From the NCBI GenBank assembly GCA_910587955.1, contig CAJUNN010000018.1:1-49570 (forward strand): a stretch of DNA of 49,570 nt, given 5' to 3'. Each line of letters begins with the position of its first letter. Position 1 is the stretch's first letter. Below, one piece after another: positions 41,383 through 49,144 of the stretch. Under the pieces are notes generated by a model. The model ran no database searches. It was given only the letters and a program-made list of their open reading frames with translations, and was not told the origin of the DNA. The translations under genes were made by a program, and so were the position numbers. This DNA is from an uncultured Lachnospiraceae bacterium (lineage in GTDB: Bacteria; Bacillota; Clostridia; Lachnospirales; Lachnospiraceae).

Positions 41383-42735
41383 TTACGGATTTGCCAGCTG
41401 ATACTCGGTAGCCCAGCCATCCACAAATGCAGACACCACTGCTTCCCAATTCGCATCTGTCTGATCTGCCGCATAAGCAGTCAGTGCGGAACCAACGCCG
41501 TTCTTCCACTCCTCAGAGGGCATGGTCGGGAAGTTCCAGGAAACCGGGGTCTTGCCGGAAGCTGTCAGCTCTGCGTCCTGCTTTACAAACAAATTCTGGG
41601 ACTCTACTGCTGATTTGAACGGAATTACAAATCCCATATCATTTGCCATAGAGGAAGTTCCCTGCTCGGAAGTCACACACCAGTAAAGGAAGTCCAAAGT
41701 TGCCTGAATATCTTTCTCGTCAGCCTGGCTGTTTACGCACCAGTAGTTTTCCGTACCGGTACACAGTCCCTGTTTAGCCTCATCGCCTGCTCCGATGTAA
41801 ACCGGAATCATAGCAAGATCGTCATCTGTAAAGGTTCCGTTTTTGGTCAAATCTCCATATGCCCAGGAACCGTTCTGATAGAATACTGCCTGGCCGTCCA
41901 GGAATTCATTCAGAGAGTCATCCCCGGTCTTTGCAGAAAGCTGAGAAGGATCACAGGTGCTGTTGTTGATATACAGATCCCACATTGCCCGGTAGTTGTC
42001 AAGATATGTACCCTTGATAGCCTCTGTGCTTCCAATTCCCTCATCCTGATATTCAAAATAAATCGGAAGGTTTGCCAGATGGGTCTTAAATCTCCAGTCA
42101 GAAGAACCGTCCATACCTGCGGAAGAGAACGCCGCAAATCCGAGCTCGGAAGAACGTGCAGTAATATCTTCTGCAACCTTCTTCAAATCCGCAAAGGACT
42201 GAATATCTTCAACCTTGTAGCCCGCCTCTTCAAGAAGCTTCTTATTTACGATAATACCGTAAGACTCTACTACATAAGCAATACCAAGGGCTGCATCGCC
42301 GTCCTTCAGCGCAAACGCATCGCTGGTCAATTCGCCGTATACGGCGGAGCCGGACAGATCATAGCAGTAATCTTTCCAGTTTGCGAGACCCACCGGGCCG
42401 TTTACCTGGAACAAGGTCGGCGCACCGCTCTTGCCCATCTCGCTCATCAGTGTTGTCTCATACTGTCCGGATGCTGCGGTAACAACCGTTACCGGAACGC
42501 CGGTCTCTTCCGTGTAAACTTTAGCCAGAGCTTCCCAATCCGGCCCCTGTTCCGGTTTGAAATTCAAATAATAAACGGAACCTTCTGCACCGGATGCTGC
42601 AGGAGCTTCAGTTTCCTGGGAATCTCCTTCCGGTGCCGGAGCCGGTGCATCTTCACCGCCCTTGCTGCCGCAGCCTGCAAGCATGGAAACGGCAAGCACA
42701 CCCGAAAGAACAAGTGCTAACATTCTCTTTTTCAT
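41383..42735 (-). CDS. Family-1 sugar-binding lipoprotein (maltodextrin/alpha-glucoside type)
   Basis: First gene of the operon. The 450-residue precursor has a signal peptide with lipobox LAGC (Cys22) and a short Pro/Glu/Ala linker. The mature domain has the family-1 pattern: SVYYLNFKPEQGPDWEALAKVYTEETG, YGIIVNKKLLEEAGYKV, FLDGQAVFYQNGSWAYGDL and FLYWCVTSEQGTSSM. The malQ gene at the operon end argues for an alpha-1,4-glucan substrate; that link is inference. Confidence 0.92.
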   Translation of the reverse strand: MKKRMLALVLSGVLAVSMLAGCGSKGGEDAPAPAPEGDSQETEAPAASGAEGSVYYLNFKPEQGPDWEALAKVYTEETGVPVTVVTAASGQYETTLMSEMGKSGAPTLFQVNGPVGLANWKDYCYDLSGSAVYGELTSDAFALKDGDAALGIAYVVESYGIIVNKKLLEEAGYKVEDIQSFADLKKVAEDITARSSELGFAAFSSAGMDGSSDWRFKTHLANLPIYFEYQDEGIGSTEAIKGTYLDNYRAMWDLYINNSTCDPSQLSAKTGDDSLNEFLDGQAVFYQNGSWAYGDLTKNGTFTDDDLAMIPVYIGAGDEAKQGLCTGTENYWCVNSQADEKDIQATLDFLYWCVTSEQGTSSMANDMGFVIPFKSAVESQNLFVKQDAELTASGKTPVSWNFPTMPSEEWKNGVGSALTAYAADQTDANWEAVVSAFVDGWATEYQLANP

Positions 42736-42780
42736 CTTTTTTCCTCCTATCCATTCTGGAATTAAATTAACGAGTTTTTT

Positions 42781-42851
42781 GGAAATGTTTCATTGGAAAC
42801 GTTTCCAGTTCTCTCTAAATCCATGATAGACGTTTCTACTTAAAAATGCAA
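42781..42851 (-). promoter_or_regulatory. Promoter and three LacI/CcpA-type operators of the maltodextrin operon
   Basis: Promoter TTGCAT (42846-42851), 17-base spacer, TATCAT (42823-42828) on the minus strand. A perfect GGAAACGTTTCC lies at 42795-42806, just downstream of the start site; a degenerate copy (GGAAATGTTTCA) is at 42781-42792, and TAGACGTTTCTA at 42827-42838 covers the -10. They could bind the operon's LacI protein, CcpA, or both. Confidence 0.75.
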
Positions 42852-42991
42852 GTAAAACTTTTCCTTTTCCTGTATTTTTGTGAATATGCCAAAATCTGGA
42901 GGAGTATTTTTGTGCATATTTGCCAATCGCTTACACGCTCTGTTCATACTATACTGAAAGCAAACATTCTATTTCCAAGGAGGATGCCCTT

Positions 42992-43660
42992 ATGCTTACA
43001 CAACCCCATCCAGCTTCTTCCCGCCCCGGTTCTCTCCGCCGCTTTTTTGAAGTTCTGGGAGAAAGTTCCTGGAGCCTGATCAAGCTGAATGTTCTGTTTC
43101 TTATATCCTGCCTGCCCTTATTGACCCTGGGACCTGCCCTGACAGCTCTCAGCGCCTGTATCCGGGAATTGATCGAAGGGGATCTGCGGGAGGAACGGCC
43201 CTTTCATTCCTACCGGGTCTTCTTTGTTTCCTGCTTTCGTGTTTCCTTTTTCTGGGGGCTTGCCGTTCTGGCCGCAGGAAGCATCCTGATTACCGCCGTC
43301 TTATTCTACGGAAAACAGGCTGGCGAAAACTGGTTCTTTGTCCCTCTTACCGCGCTGTCTCTGCTGGCCATTCTTCTCCTTGGAGGATTTTTTATCCACC
43401 TGTTCCCCTTCCTCTCAGAAGATAAGAAGCCGGACCTTCCGCGTCTGGCTGTTTTGACAGCTCTGGAACGCATGGGCAAAACCTTGACAGCCTTTCTTAT
43501 TTCTGCTGTGCTTCTCTGCATACAGGTTCTGTTTCTCCCCGTCTCCCTGCCGCTTCTTCTCTCTCTGGGCTTTGCAGTGCCCGCCCTGATCTGCGGGCTT
43601 GCCCACACGGAAGGCCCGGAAGACATCAATGCTTCCGGGCCCTTTGGCAAAAATCATTAA
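42992..43660 (+). CDS. YesL-like DUF624 membrane protein
   Basis: 222-residue membrane protein of the YesL/DUF624 family, which commonly neighbours CUT1 sugar transporters in Firmicutes; its role is unknown. SSWSLIKLNVLFLISCLPLLTLGPALTAL (in two parts, about 26-54) is the family N-terminal signature, and three to four more hydrophobic helices follow. The ATG at 42992 has AAGGAGG eight bases upstream. It is divergent from the maltodextrin operon. Its promoter has a TATACT -10 (about 42952-42957) but a poor -35. It shares a TTAA stop palindrome with the convergent dehydrogenase gene. Confidence 0.85.
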   Translation: MLTQPHPASSRPGSLRRFFEVLGESSWSLIKLNVLFLISCLPLLTLGPALTALSACIRELIEGDLREERPFHSYRVFFVSCFRVSFFWGLAVLAAGSILITAVLFYGKQAGENWFFVPLTALSLLAILLLGGFFIHLFPFLSEDKKPDLPRLAVLTALERMGKTLTAFLISAVLLCIQVLFLPVSLPLLLSLGFAVPALICGLAHTEGPEDINASGPFGKNH

Positions 43661-44640
43661 GCGTTCGCGCTGTACGTCACTTCATGGGTAATGATTCCCT
43701 TGGAAAAAAACTCTTCGATATTCCCGATGGTGGTGCAGGCAATATTAGAGAGGGCCTCTTCTGTGAGAAATGCCTGATGGGATGTAATGAGCACATTGGG
43801 CATGGACACCAGAAGCTGCAGTGTTGCGTCATCTACCACTTCCCCGGAACGGTCTTCAAAGAAATACCCTACCTCTTCCTCGTACACATCCAGAGCCACC
43901 GCCCGGAGCCGCCTGTTCCACAGTGCCTCTACCAGGGCCACACTGTCTACCAGGGCTCCCCGGGAGGTATTAATGAGAATTGCCGTATTTTTCATCAGCG
44001 CAAACCGCTTCTCATTTGCAAGATGATAGCTGTCATCCGTCAGGGGACAGTGCAGGGAAATAAAGTCGCTCTCCCGGAACAGGGTGTCCAAATCCGTATA
44101 TTCAATCCCCTCCTGAGGATAGGGATCGTAGGCTATGATCTTCAAGCCGAATCCCCGGCAGATATCGACAAATACCCGGCCGATGGTTCCCGTTCCCACC
44201 ACCCCCATCACCTTTCCATGGAGGTCTACGCCGGTCAGGCCGTTCAGGCTGAAATTATATTCCCGGGTTCGGTTGTACGCCTTGTGGATCTTCCGGTTCA
44301 GAGCCAGAAGCATTCCCATGGCATGTTCGGCTACCGCATAGGGCGAGTAGGCCGGAACACGGGCCACCCGCAGGTTTCCAAGCTCCTTAAGGGCCAGGTT
44401 GTTAAATCCCGCACAGCGCATGGCAATCAGCCGGACCCCCATTTCATTCAGCCGTTTCATAACGGCCGCATCCAGGTTGTCGTTTACAAAGGCACACACT
44501 ACGTCGCATCCCTTTGCCGATTCTACCGTCTCGCTGTTCAGACGGTGCTCCATAAATTTAATATCCATGTCTTTCCCGCAGTAACGCTCAAACACATCCT
44601 GCTCGTAGGGTTTTGTGTCAAAAAAAGCTATTTTAATCAT
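43657..44640 (-). CDS. D-2-hydroxyacid (D-lactate) dehydrogenase
   Basis: NAD-dependent reductase of 2-oxo acids, most similar to fermentative D-lactate dehydrogenase. The 327-residue protein has VVGTGTIGRVFVDICRGFG (GxGxxG Rossmann motif) and AYDPYP with the Asp that selects NAD. The catalytic Arg is in NTSRGALVD, Glu in LDVYEEE and His in SHQAFLTEEAL, whose context is typical of D-LDH. The ATG at 44640 (MIKIAFFDTK) has AGGAGG six bases upstream. It converges on yesL with a four-base stop overlap and is divergent from the acetate-kinase-like gene. Confidence 0.92.
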   Translation of the reverse strand: MIKIAFFDTKPYEQDVFERYCGKDMDIKFMEHRLNSETVESAKGCDVVCAFVNDNLDAAVMKRLNEMGVRLIAMRCAGFNNLALKELGNLRVARVPAYSPYAVAEHAMGMLLALNRKIHKAYNRTREYNFSLNGLTGVDLHGKVMGVVGTGTIGRVFVDICRGFGLKIIAYDPYPQEGIEYTDLDTLFRESDFISLHCPLTDDSYHLANEKRFALMKNTAILINTSRGALVDSVALVEALWNRRLRAVALDVYEEEVGYFFEDRSGEVVDDATLQLLVSMPNVLITSHQAFLTEEALSNIACTTIGNIEEFFSKGIITHEVTYSANA

Positions 44641-44792
44641 GGAAGGCCTCCTATTCCAGTTCCGCTTCATCCCTGACTTCACCTCTTCAACGGCTCAATT
44701 TCCGGCTGCATTCTGCATCCGTAACTTGTGCCTGGTGCTGTCCGGGATTACGCTGTTTCCGGTTCAGTTTCCGGTTCCGCTGTTTTTTCTTA

Positions 44793-44821
44793 TTGTACGG
44801 CAAGTTGGTTTTTGTTATACT
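44793..44821 (+). promoter_or_regulatory. Promoter of the acetate-kinase-like gene
   Basis: TTGTAC (44793-44798), 17-base spacer, TATACT (44816-44821). The region 44641-44790 upstream holds no gene; it has repeated GGTTC/AGTTCCG words and nothing else I can name. Confidence 0.75.
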
Positions 44822-44855
44822 AATAAAAATAAGAATGATCGCGAACGGAGGTTTT

Positions 44856-46049
44856 ATGAAACTTTTAGTATGTAATGCAGGAAGCACTTCACTGAAATTT
44901 AAATTATTTATTATGCCCGGAGATCAGGTTTTGGCGGAAGGAAAAGTAGAACGGGTGGGAAGCCGGGACAGCGCCGTCTTCCACTTCGGGAAACCGGACG
45001 GATTCCGGATTCTGCGGGAGGGCCAGTGTATTCCCACTTACACGGAAGGCATTCAGATGTTCCTCAACTGTCTGCTTAGCCCGGAATACGGTGTCCTTGA
45101 GAACCTTCAGGAATTGGAACGGGTAGGCTTCAAAACCGTACTGTCCAAGGGCCATTACGGCATCCACGAACTGACCCCGGAGGTACTGAAGGGTATGGAG
45201 GATTATCTGGTGGTAGCCCCCGCTCACAACATTCCCTATCTGGAGGCTATCCGGCAGTTCCAGAAGCTGACCCCGGACGCCATGCTGGTTGGCGCTTTCG
45301 AGACGGCTTTCCACACCACCATTCCCCTGGAGCGCAAGCTCTACGGTATTCCCTATGAGTGGTATGAAAAATATGGCATTGAGCGCTTGGGCTACCATGG
45401 GGCCTCCCACAGCTATGTAGCAGAAACCCTGACGCAGCTCTATGGTACTACCGGAAAAACTATCTCCTGCCACTTAGGAGGCAGCGGTTCCCTGTGCGCC
45501 ATCGACAACGGAAAGAGCGTGGACACCAGCTTCGGCCTCTCTCTCCAGGCAGGGCTTATCCAGTCTAACCGCAACGGAGACATGGATCCCTTTATTATTC
45601 CTTTCCTTCTGAAAGAAGGTATGGATCTGGACCAGGTACTGGAAGGCTTAAGCAAGCAGGGGGGACTTTTGGGAATTTCCGGCGTCAGCAACGATCTCCG
45701 GGATATTGAGCAGGCAGCCGCGGAGGGGAACCAGCGGGCCGGACTGGCTATTGATGTGTTCTGCAACGGCATTGTCCGCTATATCGGTTCCTACTATGCG
45801 GAGCTTGGAGGTCTTGATCACCTGGTATTTACCGGAGGTATCGGCGAGCACGGGACTACTATACGCCGGATTGTATGCGATCAGTTAAAGCATATGGGTA
45901 TTCTTCTTGATCCGGACAAAAATCTCTCTTACAGCGAAAACGCCGTGATCTCCAGGAAGGAATCTCCCGTCACCATCCATGTGATTCCGGCCAATGAGGA
46001 ATTGGGCGTAGCCCGCAAGACTTTTTCCTGCCCAAGGGAAAATACATAA
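44856..46049 (+). CDS. Acetate-kinase-family protein with altered active site
   Basis: 397-residue ASKHA-fold kinase. Conserved with acetate kinase: Asn7 (CNAGSTSLKF), the APAHN histidine (124), LGYHGASHSYV (His181), SCHLGGSGSL, VDTSFG, Arg239 in NRNGDMDP, FTGGIGEH and the C-terminal NEELGVARKT. Not conserved: the HRVVHGGE block with the substrate arginine (Arg91 in Methanosarcina acetate kinase) reads FKTVLSKGHYG, and the catalytic Asp148 position is Glu149 (GAFETAFHTT). So it may phosphorylate another carboxylate or be regulatory. No pta gene is adjacent. The ATG at 44856 has GGAGG four bases upstream. It ends at a strong bidirectional terminator. Confidence 0.85.
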   Translation: MKLLVCNAGSTSLKFKLFIMPGDQVLAEGKVERVGSRDSAVFHFGKPDGFRILREGQCIPTYTEGIQMFLNCLLSPEYGVLENLQELERVGFKTVLSKGHYGIHELTPEVLKGMEDYLVVAPAHNIPYLEAIRQFQKLTPDAMLVGAFETAFHTTIPLERKLYGIPYEWYEKYGIERLGYHGASHSYVAETLTQLYGTTGKTISCHLGGSGSLCAIDNGKSVDTSFGLSLQAGLIQSNRNGDMDPFIIPFLLKEGMDLDQVLEGLSKQGGLLGISGVSNDLRDIEQAAAEGNQRAGLAIDVFCNGIVRYIGSYYAELGGLDHLVFTGGIGEHGTTIRRIVCDQLKHMGILLDPDKNLSYSENAVISRKESPVTIHVIPANEELGVARKTFSCPRENT

Positions 46050-46067
46050 CCGGTTCCGGCAGAAACT

Positions 46068-46124
46068 AAAAGCCATCGTTTCACAGAAATCCCTGCGGAA
46101 TCTGTAAAGCGATGGCTTATCTTA
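46068..46124. terminator. Bidirectional terminator after the kinase-like gene
   Basis: Stem AAGCCATCG (46070-46078) / CGATGGCTT (46110-46118), extended inward by TTTCACAGA / TCTGTAAAG, then TTATCTT on the plus strand and TTTTAGTTT on the minus strand. Serves this gene and the convergent small membrane gene. Confidence 0.8.
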
Positions 46125-46132
46125 CCAAATCT

Positions 46133-46489
46133 TTATACAGCCATTACGGCCAGCCCAATAATGATCAATAACCCAAGCACCAGCGAAATCAAAAGGCCTA
46201 TGACGGAAGTAATGATTCCCGCTACAGCCAGCCCTTTTCCTTCCCTGTGCTGAGCAATACTGACTATTCCCATAATTATCCCGATGACCCCCATAATAAA
46301 GGCAAAGTAAAAAATCCAGAATAAAAGAATAGAAAATAAAATAGATAAAATTCCCAAAACCAGCGATGTCACCGCCAGATTGCTGCTCCCCTTCTGCTCC
46401 CGCTCTCCCACAATAATCGTGGGTTGATAAGGCGGCTGCGGTGTATTGTTCCACTCATTGTTATTATAATATCTCGGATCCTGTTCCAT
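46133..46489 (-). CDS. DUF4190-like small membrane protein
   Basis: 118 residues: a polar Asn/Pro-rich N-terminus (MEQDPRYYNNNEWNN), then two long hydrophobic hairpins from residue 37 on (SLVLGILSILFSILLFWIF; GLAVAGIITSVIGLLISLV). The layout fits DUF4190-type proteins, whose role is unknown. It follows the next gene by 15 bases and probably shares its transcript. Confidence 0.65.
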   Translation of the reverse strand: MEQDPRYYNNNEWNNTPQPPYQPTIIVGEREQKGSSNLAVTSLVLGILSILFSILLFWIFYFAFIMGVIGIIMGIVSIAQHREGKGLAVAGIITSVIGLLISLVLGLLIIIGLAVMAV

Positions 46490-46504
46490 CTTATGTCCTC
46501 CTGA

Positions 46505-46987
46505 TTATATACCTATCTGCTGGCGGAGCCAGATTACAACGGCGCAATAAAGAATCTGAACAATCGTACAGATCACAAACATTACCACCACATTCTTGAT
46601 CTTTCCTTCCAGTCCCAGCTTTATGTACAAGAAGCCAAACAAAAGACCGATAATTAAGCACAGCCAGCCCCCCATAATAGCGCCTCCCAGACAGCTGATA
46701 CCCAGAAACACATTGCTCAAGGCCGGCATCTTGTTGAGGGGAACATAAGCTTCCCCGCTTCCCTGGTAAATCCCGTTCACAGCCAGGCGTACCTTGTTGC
46801 CAATTACTACCACCCTCAGCTCTGTACCGTCAATTACCACCGGATAGTCAATCATAACAATCCACCAGTTCTTCGACTTCGCCTTGTAGCTCACGCCGTT
46901 TACCAGAATCTTGGCCCCGCCGAACCCAGTTTTGTACTCGATCGTATGTGCGACTCCGTTGACATTTACATCCCATGTCTTTTTCAT
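46505..46987 (-). CDS. Membrane protein with N-terminal FAIM-like beta domain
   Basis: 160 residues. The first ~90 are polar and beta-rich: KKTWDVNVNGVAHTIEYKTG, GGAKILVNGVSYKAKSKNWW and NKVRLAVNGIYQGSG. The WDVxxxGxxHxIEY...VNG pattern resembles FAIM1-type beta domains; this is by eye only. Two or three membrane helices follow (about 91-155). The upstream DNA has a TATAAT -10 (about 47036-47041) but no clear -35. The 46988-47169 gap otherwise holds only AT-rich sequence. Function unknown. Confidence 0.6.
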   Translation of the reverse strand: MKKTWDVNVNGVAHTIEYKTGFGGAKILVNGVSYKAKSKNWWIVMIDYPVVIDGTELRVVVIGNKVRLAVNGIYQGSGEAYVPLNKMPALSNVFLGISCLGGAIMGGWLCLIIGLLFGFLYIKLGLEGKIKNVVVMFVICTIVQILYCAVVIWLRQQIGI

Positions 46988-47169
46988 TGTTTCCTGCCCC
47001 TCTCTGATTGTTTTTTACTGCTTCCTGTGGTTTTTTATTATATCACATTTTTTCCGTCTTGTATCTCATTTCACAAACTTTTACCGGAAAATTTTTATCT
47101 TTTTTCGGAAAAATTTGAACCTTCCACAACAAAAGCGGGGCTGTCACCAAAACGCAGAGCTTCTGAACG

Positions 47170-47209
47170 CAAAAAACCGCTGTGCGAAACCCTTACGCAC
47201 AGCGGTTTT
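47170..47209. terminator. Terminator after rplL
   Basis: Perfect 10-bp stem CCGCTGTGCG (47177-47186) / CGCACAGCGG (47196-47205), followed on the minus strand by TTTTTTGCG and on the plus strand by TTTTCTTC. Confidence 0.9.
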
Positions 47210-47237
47210 CTTCTTGTGATTCTGTAAAGCAGATGCC

Positions 47238-47615
47238 TTATTTCAGAGTAACGGAAGCGCCCTGCTCCTCCAGTTTCTTCTTCAGCTCCTCTGCCTCTGC
47301 CTTGGAGATACCCTCCTTGATTACCTTCGGAGCGCTGTCTACCAGGTCCTTTGCCTCTTTCAGGCCAAGTCCTGTCACTTCGCGGACAACCTTGATAACC
47401 TTAACCTTGGAATCTCCTGCGCTGGTCAGCTCTACGTCGAAGGAATCCTTCTCCTCTGCAGCTGCTGCCTCACCTGCACCTGCTGCTGCAACAACTACGC
47501 CTGCTGCTGCAGATACGCCAAACTCTTCCTCGCAAGCTTTTACCAGCTCGTTCAGCTCTAATACAGATAACTCTTTGATCGCTTCGATAAACTCAGCAGT
47601 TGTCAATTTTGCCAT
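47238..47615 (-). CDS. rplL: 50S ribosomal protein L7/L12
   Basis: Stalk protein, present as dimers bound to L10, that recruits translation GTPases. The 125 residues start MAKLTTAEFIEAIKELSVLELNELVKACEEEFG (N-terminal dimer domain, in two parts), then an Ala/Gly-rich hinge (about 38-52) and the C-terminal domain with KVIKVVREVTGLGLKEAKDLV. Follows rplJ by 49 bases. A strong terminator follows directly; rpoB is not the next gene. Confidence 0.98.
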   Translation of the reverse strand: MAKLTTAEFIEAIKELSVLELNELVKACEEEFGVSAAAGVVVAAAGAGEAAAAEEKDSFDVELTSAGDSKVKVIKVVREVTGLGLKEAKDLVDSAPKVIKEGISKAEAEELKKKLEEQGASVTLK

Positions 47616-47664
47616 TTCATTTTCCTCCTGATTTCAATTTTCTTTTAAAATATCGTGTTTGTGA

Positions 47665-48162
47665 TTATGCTTCTTCCGCGTTCATGCCTTCTGCAATCTG
47701 ATTCAGGACGCGGGCAAAGTTGGTAATCGGAGACTGGATGCTTCCAAGCAGTTTTCCGAGAAGTTCTTCTCTGGAAGGAACTTTCGAAATCGCGTCCATG
47801 CCTGCCGCATCGTAGTAATTTCCCTCTACAATACCGGCCTTAATCTCCAATGCCTTTGCATTCTTTGCAAATTTTGCAAGAACTCTCGCCGGAGCCGTCG
47901 CATCTGTCTTGGAGATGGCGATCGCATTCGGTCCCTCCAAATGCTGGGAAAGACTCTCGCAATCGGTTCCCTTGAAAGCAAAGTTCATCATTGTGTTCTT
48001 GTAAACCTTGTAGATGACATCGTTCTCTCTCAGCTCTTTGCGGAGTCTGGTGTCTTCTTCCACCGTAAGGCCGCAGTAGTCTACGAGCACTACAGACTTG
48101 GCGTCTGCAATATTTTCTGCAATCTCGTCTACAATCGGTTTCTTCAATTCGACTTTTGCCAT
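47665..48162 (-). CDS. rplJ: 50S ribosomal protein L10
   Basis: Base of the ribosomal stalk, binding 23S rRNA and L7/L12 dimers. The 165 residues start MAKVELKKPIVDEIAENIADAKSV, with LRKELRENDVIYKVYKNTM and the C-terminal helix that binds L12 (about 130-165). The ATG at 48162 has AGGAGG ten bases upstream; 22 further in-frame codons upstream lie in the leader and are not coding. L10 with L12 represses its own synthesis through the leader. Confidence 0.98.
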   Translation of the reverse strand: MAKVELKKPIVDEIAENIADAKSVVLVDYCGLTVEEDTRLRKELRENDVIYKVYKNTMMNFAFKGTDCESLSQHLEGPNAIAISKTDATAPARVLAKFAKNAKALEIKAGIVEGNYYDAAGMDAISKVPSREELLGKLLGSIQSPITNFARVLNQIAEGMNAEEA

Positions 48163-48174
48163 GAATGGTGTACC

Positions 48175-48337
48175 TCCTTTTCCTATTTGTCCACCAACCC
48201 GACGGATATAAAAAACCCTCCCTGCCAAAGACAGAGAGGGTCCTTAAATCATTCCGATGAATGTATCGTCCTCGGCAGGCGTTTTCTCCTTATGCCTCTC
48301 GGCACCTGCTGTCTTCGGGTAGTGCTTATGCTATGCT
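48175..48337 (-). ncRNA. Ribosomal protein L10 leader
   Basis: The minus-strand leader has the L10-leader hallmarks: a GAAGACAGCAGGTGCCGA-type segment, a paired GCCTGCCGAGG segment, then a terminator-type stem. This is the binding site for L10(L12)4 that leads to attenuation. It matches the well-known Firmicute L10 leader class. Confidence 0.88.
48208..48242 (-). terminator. Attenuator hairpin within the L10 leader
   Basis: ACCCTCTCTG / CAGGGAGGGT stem (48232-48241 with 48215-48224, one mismatch) followed by TTTTTTATA on the minus strand. It competes with the upstream leader fold. Confidence 0.85.
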
Positions 48338-48366
48338 AGGATAGCATATCTGATTCTAAATGTCAA
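48338..48366 (-). promoter_or_regulatory. Sigma-A promoter of rplJ-rplL
   Basis: Perfect TTGACA (48361-48366), 17-base spacer, TATCCT (48338-48343) with extended -10 TGC. It lies nine bases beyond the rplA stop, so rplJL is separately controlled from rplKA. Confidence 0.88.
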
Positions 48367-48374
48367 TCCATAAA

Positions 48375-49067
48375 TTAGACCAGCTTAGCCGGATTCAGTT
48401 TAACACCCGGTCCCATAGTGGGAGAAAGGGTTACGCTCTTTAAGAACTGGCCCTTTACCGCTGACGGTCTGGCTTTATTGATTGCATCGATAAGCGTCTG
48501 GAAGTTGTCCGCTAACTGCTCCTCTGTGAAAGAAGCCTTTCCTATTGGCACGTGGATAATGTTGGTTTTGTCCAGTCTGTACTCGATCTTACCTGCTTTG
48601 ATATCCTGGATTGCTTTTGTAACATCCATGGTTACGGTTCCGGCCTTGGGGTTCGGCATCAGGCCTTTGGGTCCAAGCACACGTCCGAGACGGCCTACCA
48701 CACCCATCATATCGGGGGTCGCTACTACAACATCAAAGTCCAGCCATCCCTCGTTCTGGATCTTCGGCACCAGCTCCTCGGCTCCTACGAAATCTGCGCC
48801 AGCCGCCTGAGCTTCGTCAGCCTTGGCATTCTTCGCAAATACCAGAACACGGGCAGTCTTACCTGTTCCGTGGGGGAGTACCACCGCGCCCCGGATCTGC
48901 TGATCCGCATGGCGTCCGTCGCAGCCGGTACGGATGTGAGCTTCGATGGTCTCGTCAAATTTTGCAACAGCCAGCTTCTTTACAAGGCCGATTGCTTCCT
49001 CTTTATCATACTGAGCCAGTTTGTCGTAGAGCTTTGCAGCCTCAACGTATTTCTTTCCATGTTTCAT
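48375..49067 (-). CDS. rplA: 50S ribosomal protein L1
   Basis: Forms the mobile L1 stalk at the E site and in many bacteria represses the L11 operon. The 230 residues start MKHGKKYVEAAKLYDKLAQYD; motifs include VVLPHGTGKTARVLVFAK, DVVVATPDMMGVVGRLGRVLGPKGLMPNPKAGT (in pieces) and the C-terminal SVTLSPTMGPGVKL. Normal length. It follows rplK by 77 bases on the same strand. Confidence 0.98.
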   Translation of the reverse strand: MKHGKKYVEAAKLYDKLAQYDKEEAIGLVKKLAVAKFDETIEAHIRTGCDGRHADQQIRGAVVLPHGTGKTARVLVFAKNAKADEAQAAGADFVGAEELVPKIQNEGWLDFDVVVATPDMMGVVGRLGRVLGPKGLMPNPKAGTVTMDVTKAIQDIKAGKIEYRLDKTNIIHVPIGKASFTEEQLADNFQTLIDAINKARPSAVKGQFLKSVTLSPTMGPGVKLNPAKLV

Positions 49068-49144
49068 ATTAAATAACCTCCTGGTGGTGATTGCGGGAAT
49101 CTGGGTTAATCCCTCCCACGTCTTCTTTCTATACAGTTACGTCA

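Noticed and set aside
48163..48228. Longer N-terminus for ribosomal protein L10
   Set aside because: The extra codons lie in the L10 leader and include the ribosome binding site.
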